This document shows positions 4,796-5,525 of a DNA stretch of 5,525 bases, one piece after another; the first letter of the stretch is position 1, and each line of letters begins with the position of its first letter. A program made the position numbers and the translations under genes. The DNA lies in the NCBI GenBank assembly GCA_012270635.1, contig JAAXHX010000209.1, forward strand, positions 1-5,525, written 5' to 3'. Origin of the DNA: Dehalococcoidia bacterium (GTDB taxonomy: Bacteria; Chloroflexota; Dehalococcoidia; Plut-88900). The notes under the pieces are model-generated. The model was given only the letters and a program-made list of their open reading frames with translations. It was not told where the DNA came from and did no database searches.

Positions 4796-5003
4796 CGACA
4801 GGATCAGGAAGGTTCTGAGGAGGTCCAGGCCCGCCCCCCTACCCCCGAGCATCGAGCCGGAGTCGACCTTCGACGCGGTGATGGAGATGCGGTTTGCGGA
4901 GCTTCAACAGCAGGTCGGGGAGATAAAGGGACGGGTCAACAGCCTGTTCTTCTTCGTGCTGGGTGCAGCCATGCTCCAGGTCGGCCTGAGCTTTGTGGGG
5001 TAG
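4788..5003 (+). CDS. Small coiled-coil protein with one C-terminal membrane helix
   Basis: A 71-residue protein with three parts: a basic N-terminus (MANDRIRKVLRRSR) and Pro-rich linker (residues 1-32), an amphipathic, probably coiled-coil helix (about 36-58, 'AVMEMRFAELQQQVGEIKGR'), and a hydrophobic C-terminal helix (about 59-71, LFFFVLGAAMLQVGLSFVG). GGAGG (4777-4781) lies six bases before ATG 4788, which decides the start over an in-frame GTG at 4755. It overlaps the upstream stop by eight bases, and the terminase start follows four bases after its stop. The coiled-coil plus terminal membrane helix recalls XhlA-type holin accessory proteins, but I see no diagnostic sequence, so the function is open. 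Confidence 0.72.
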   Translation: MANDRIRKVLRRSRPAPLPPSIEPESTFDAVMEMRFAELQQQVGEIKGRVNSLFFFVLGAAMLQVGLSFVG

Positions 5004-5007
5004 CCCC

Positions 5008-5525
5008 GTGTCGATAGGCGACATGTTGAGGCCCTACCAACAGGAGGTGAAAGAGGCCGTACTGAAAAGCGTGAAGGGCAGGGAGGGGCTCACCTTCTCG
5101 GTGATGATCGCTCGGCAGGGGGGTAAGAACGAGATCTCGGCCCATATCCAGTTGACCCTGCTCACCATGTACATGCATCTGGGCGGCAACGCCATCAAGG
5201 CCGCGCCCACCTTCAAGCCCCAGCTCATCACCAGCATTGCCAGGCTCAGGGACAGGCTGAACGAGTCCCGGCTGTCCCGGCTTTGGGACGTGGAAACGGG
5301 ATACATGGTGCGCATGGGGCGGGCCCGGCAGATATTCCTCAGCGCTCACCCCACCAGCAACGTGGTAGGCAACACTGCGAGCCTCCTTCTCGAAATCGAC
5401 GAAAGCCAGGACGTCTCCCCCGAAAAGTACAACCGGGAGTTCAGGCCCATGGGCGCGTCGACCAACGTGACCACCGTCCACTACGGCACGGCCTGGGACG
5501 AAGAGAGCCTCCTGGAGCAGGTGAA
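5008..5525 (+). CDS. Phage terminase large subunit, N-terminal ATPase part (runs off the window)
   Basis: 172 codons are visible. TerL is the packaging motor that cuts concatemeric phage DNA and pumps it into the procapsid using ATP. Numbered from GTG 5008, the adenine-binding Q-motif region is 'LRPYQQEV' (7-14). The Walker A-like loop is 'ARQGGKN' (35-41, K40). The Walker B is 'LLLEIDE' (126-132, D131-E132), followed by 'SQDV'. A coupling-motif-like 'TTVHYGTAW' is near the end. The nuclease domain lies beyond the window. GTG 5008 has GGGG seven bases upstream; ATG 5023 is an alternative with a weaker site; a stop at 4987 bounds the frame. The gene follows the small-terminase-like and membrane-helix genes without a gap, as in a phage packaging operon. 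Confidence 0.88.
   Translation, partial: MSIGDMLRPYQQEVKEAVLKSVKGREGLTFSVMIARQGGKNEISAHIQLTLLTMYMHLGGNAIKAAPTFKPQLITSIARLRDRLNESRLSRLWDVETGYMVRMGRARQIFLSAHPTSNVVGNTASLLLEIDESQDVSPEKYNREFRPMGASTNVTTVHYGTAWDEESLLEQV

Noticed and set aside
4936..5481. Minus-strand 181-residue open frame
   Set aside because: It is antisense to the terminase large subunit, whose ATPase motifs are clear, and its own translation is low-complexity and lacks a start signal.
1..5525. CRISPR array, tRNA or rRNA genes
   Set aside because: No regularly spaced direct repeats, no cloverleaf-like segments with a T-loop consensus, and no rRNA-like stretches were seen on either strand.

Overview
The window looks like a stretch of chromosome from a GC-rich bacterium in which housekeeping genes give way to phage-type genes at the right edge. 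The gene set and the recurring extragenic TTCGACAAGCTCAGGA sequence would fit a Chloroflexota/Dehalococcoidia-like genome, but that is a low-confidence inference because no phylogenetic marker is present.

Layout, left to right. Positions 1-291 hold the C-terminal end of an acyl-CoA dehydrogenase, followed by an intrinsic terminator (322-361). Positions 364-641 carry no convincing gene. They hold an imperfect palindromic extragenic repeat (411-526) and a second, very strong plus-strand terminator-like hairpin (552-598). A minus-strand two-gene unit follows: a HIT nucleotidyl hydrolase (1221-1562) and then a YqeK-type HD-domain dinucleoside tetraphosphatase (642-1214), 6 bases apart. Both families act on nucleotidyl or dinucleoside polyphosphate substrates, so the pair looks functionally coherent.

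Divergent from that unit is a single AT-richer gene (1763-2383). It encodes a ribbon-helix-helix protein with a long uncharacterised C-terminal part. Its promoter overlaps a perfect 14-bp palindrome that looks like an autoregulatory operator. It converges on msrB (2465-2875, minus strand), and between them lies a terminator whose stem repeats that of the first terminator.

To the right of msrB the content changes. A gene for an exported six-cysteine protein is split by a one-base frameshift just after its signal peptide (3067-3797). It overlaps a small four-helix membrane protein (about 3781-4155). Then comes an intergenic region with nested, mutually exclusive inverted repeats (4158-4275) and a good promoter (4313-4342). 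That promoter reads into a packed operon: a putative small-terminase-like protein (4409-4795), a 71-residue coiled-coil/single-membrane-helix protein (4788-5003), and the ATPase end of a phage terminase large subunit (5008 to the window end). The last block is best read as the start of a prophage or prophage remnant. No integrase or att site is visible, so the host/phage boundary, probably somewhere between 2876 and 4312, is not fixed.
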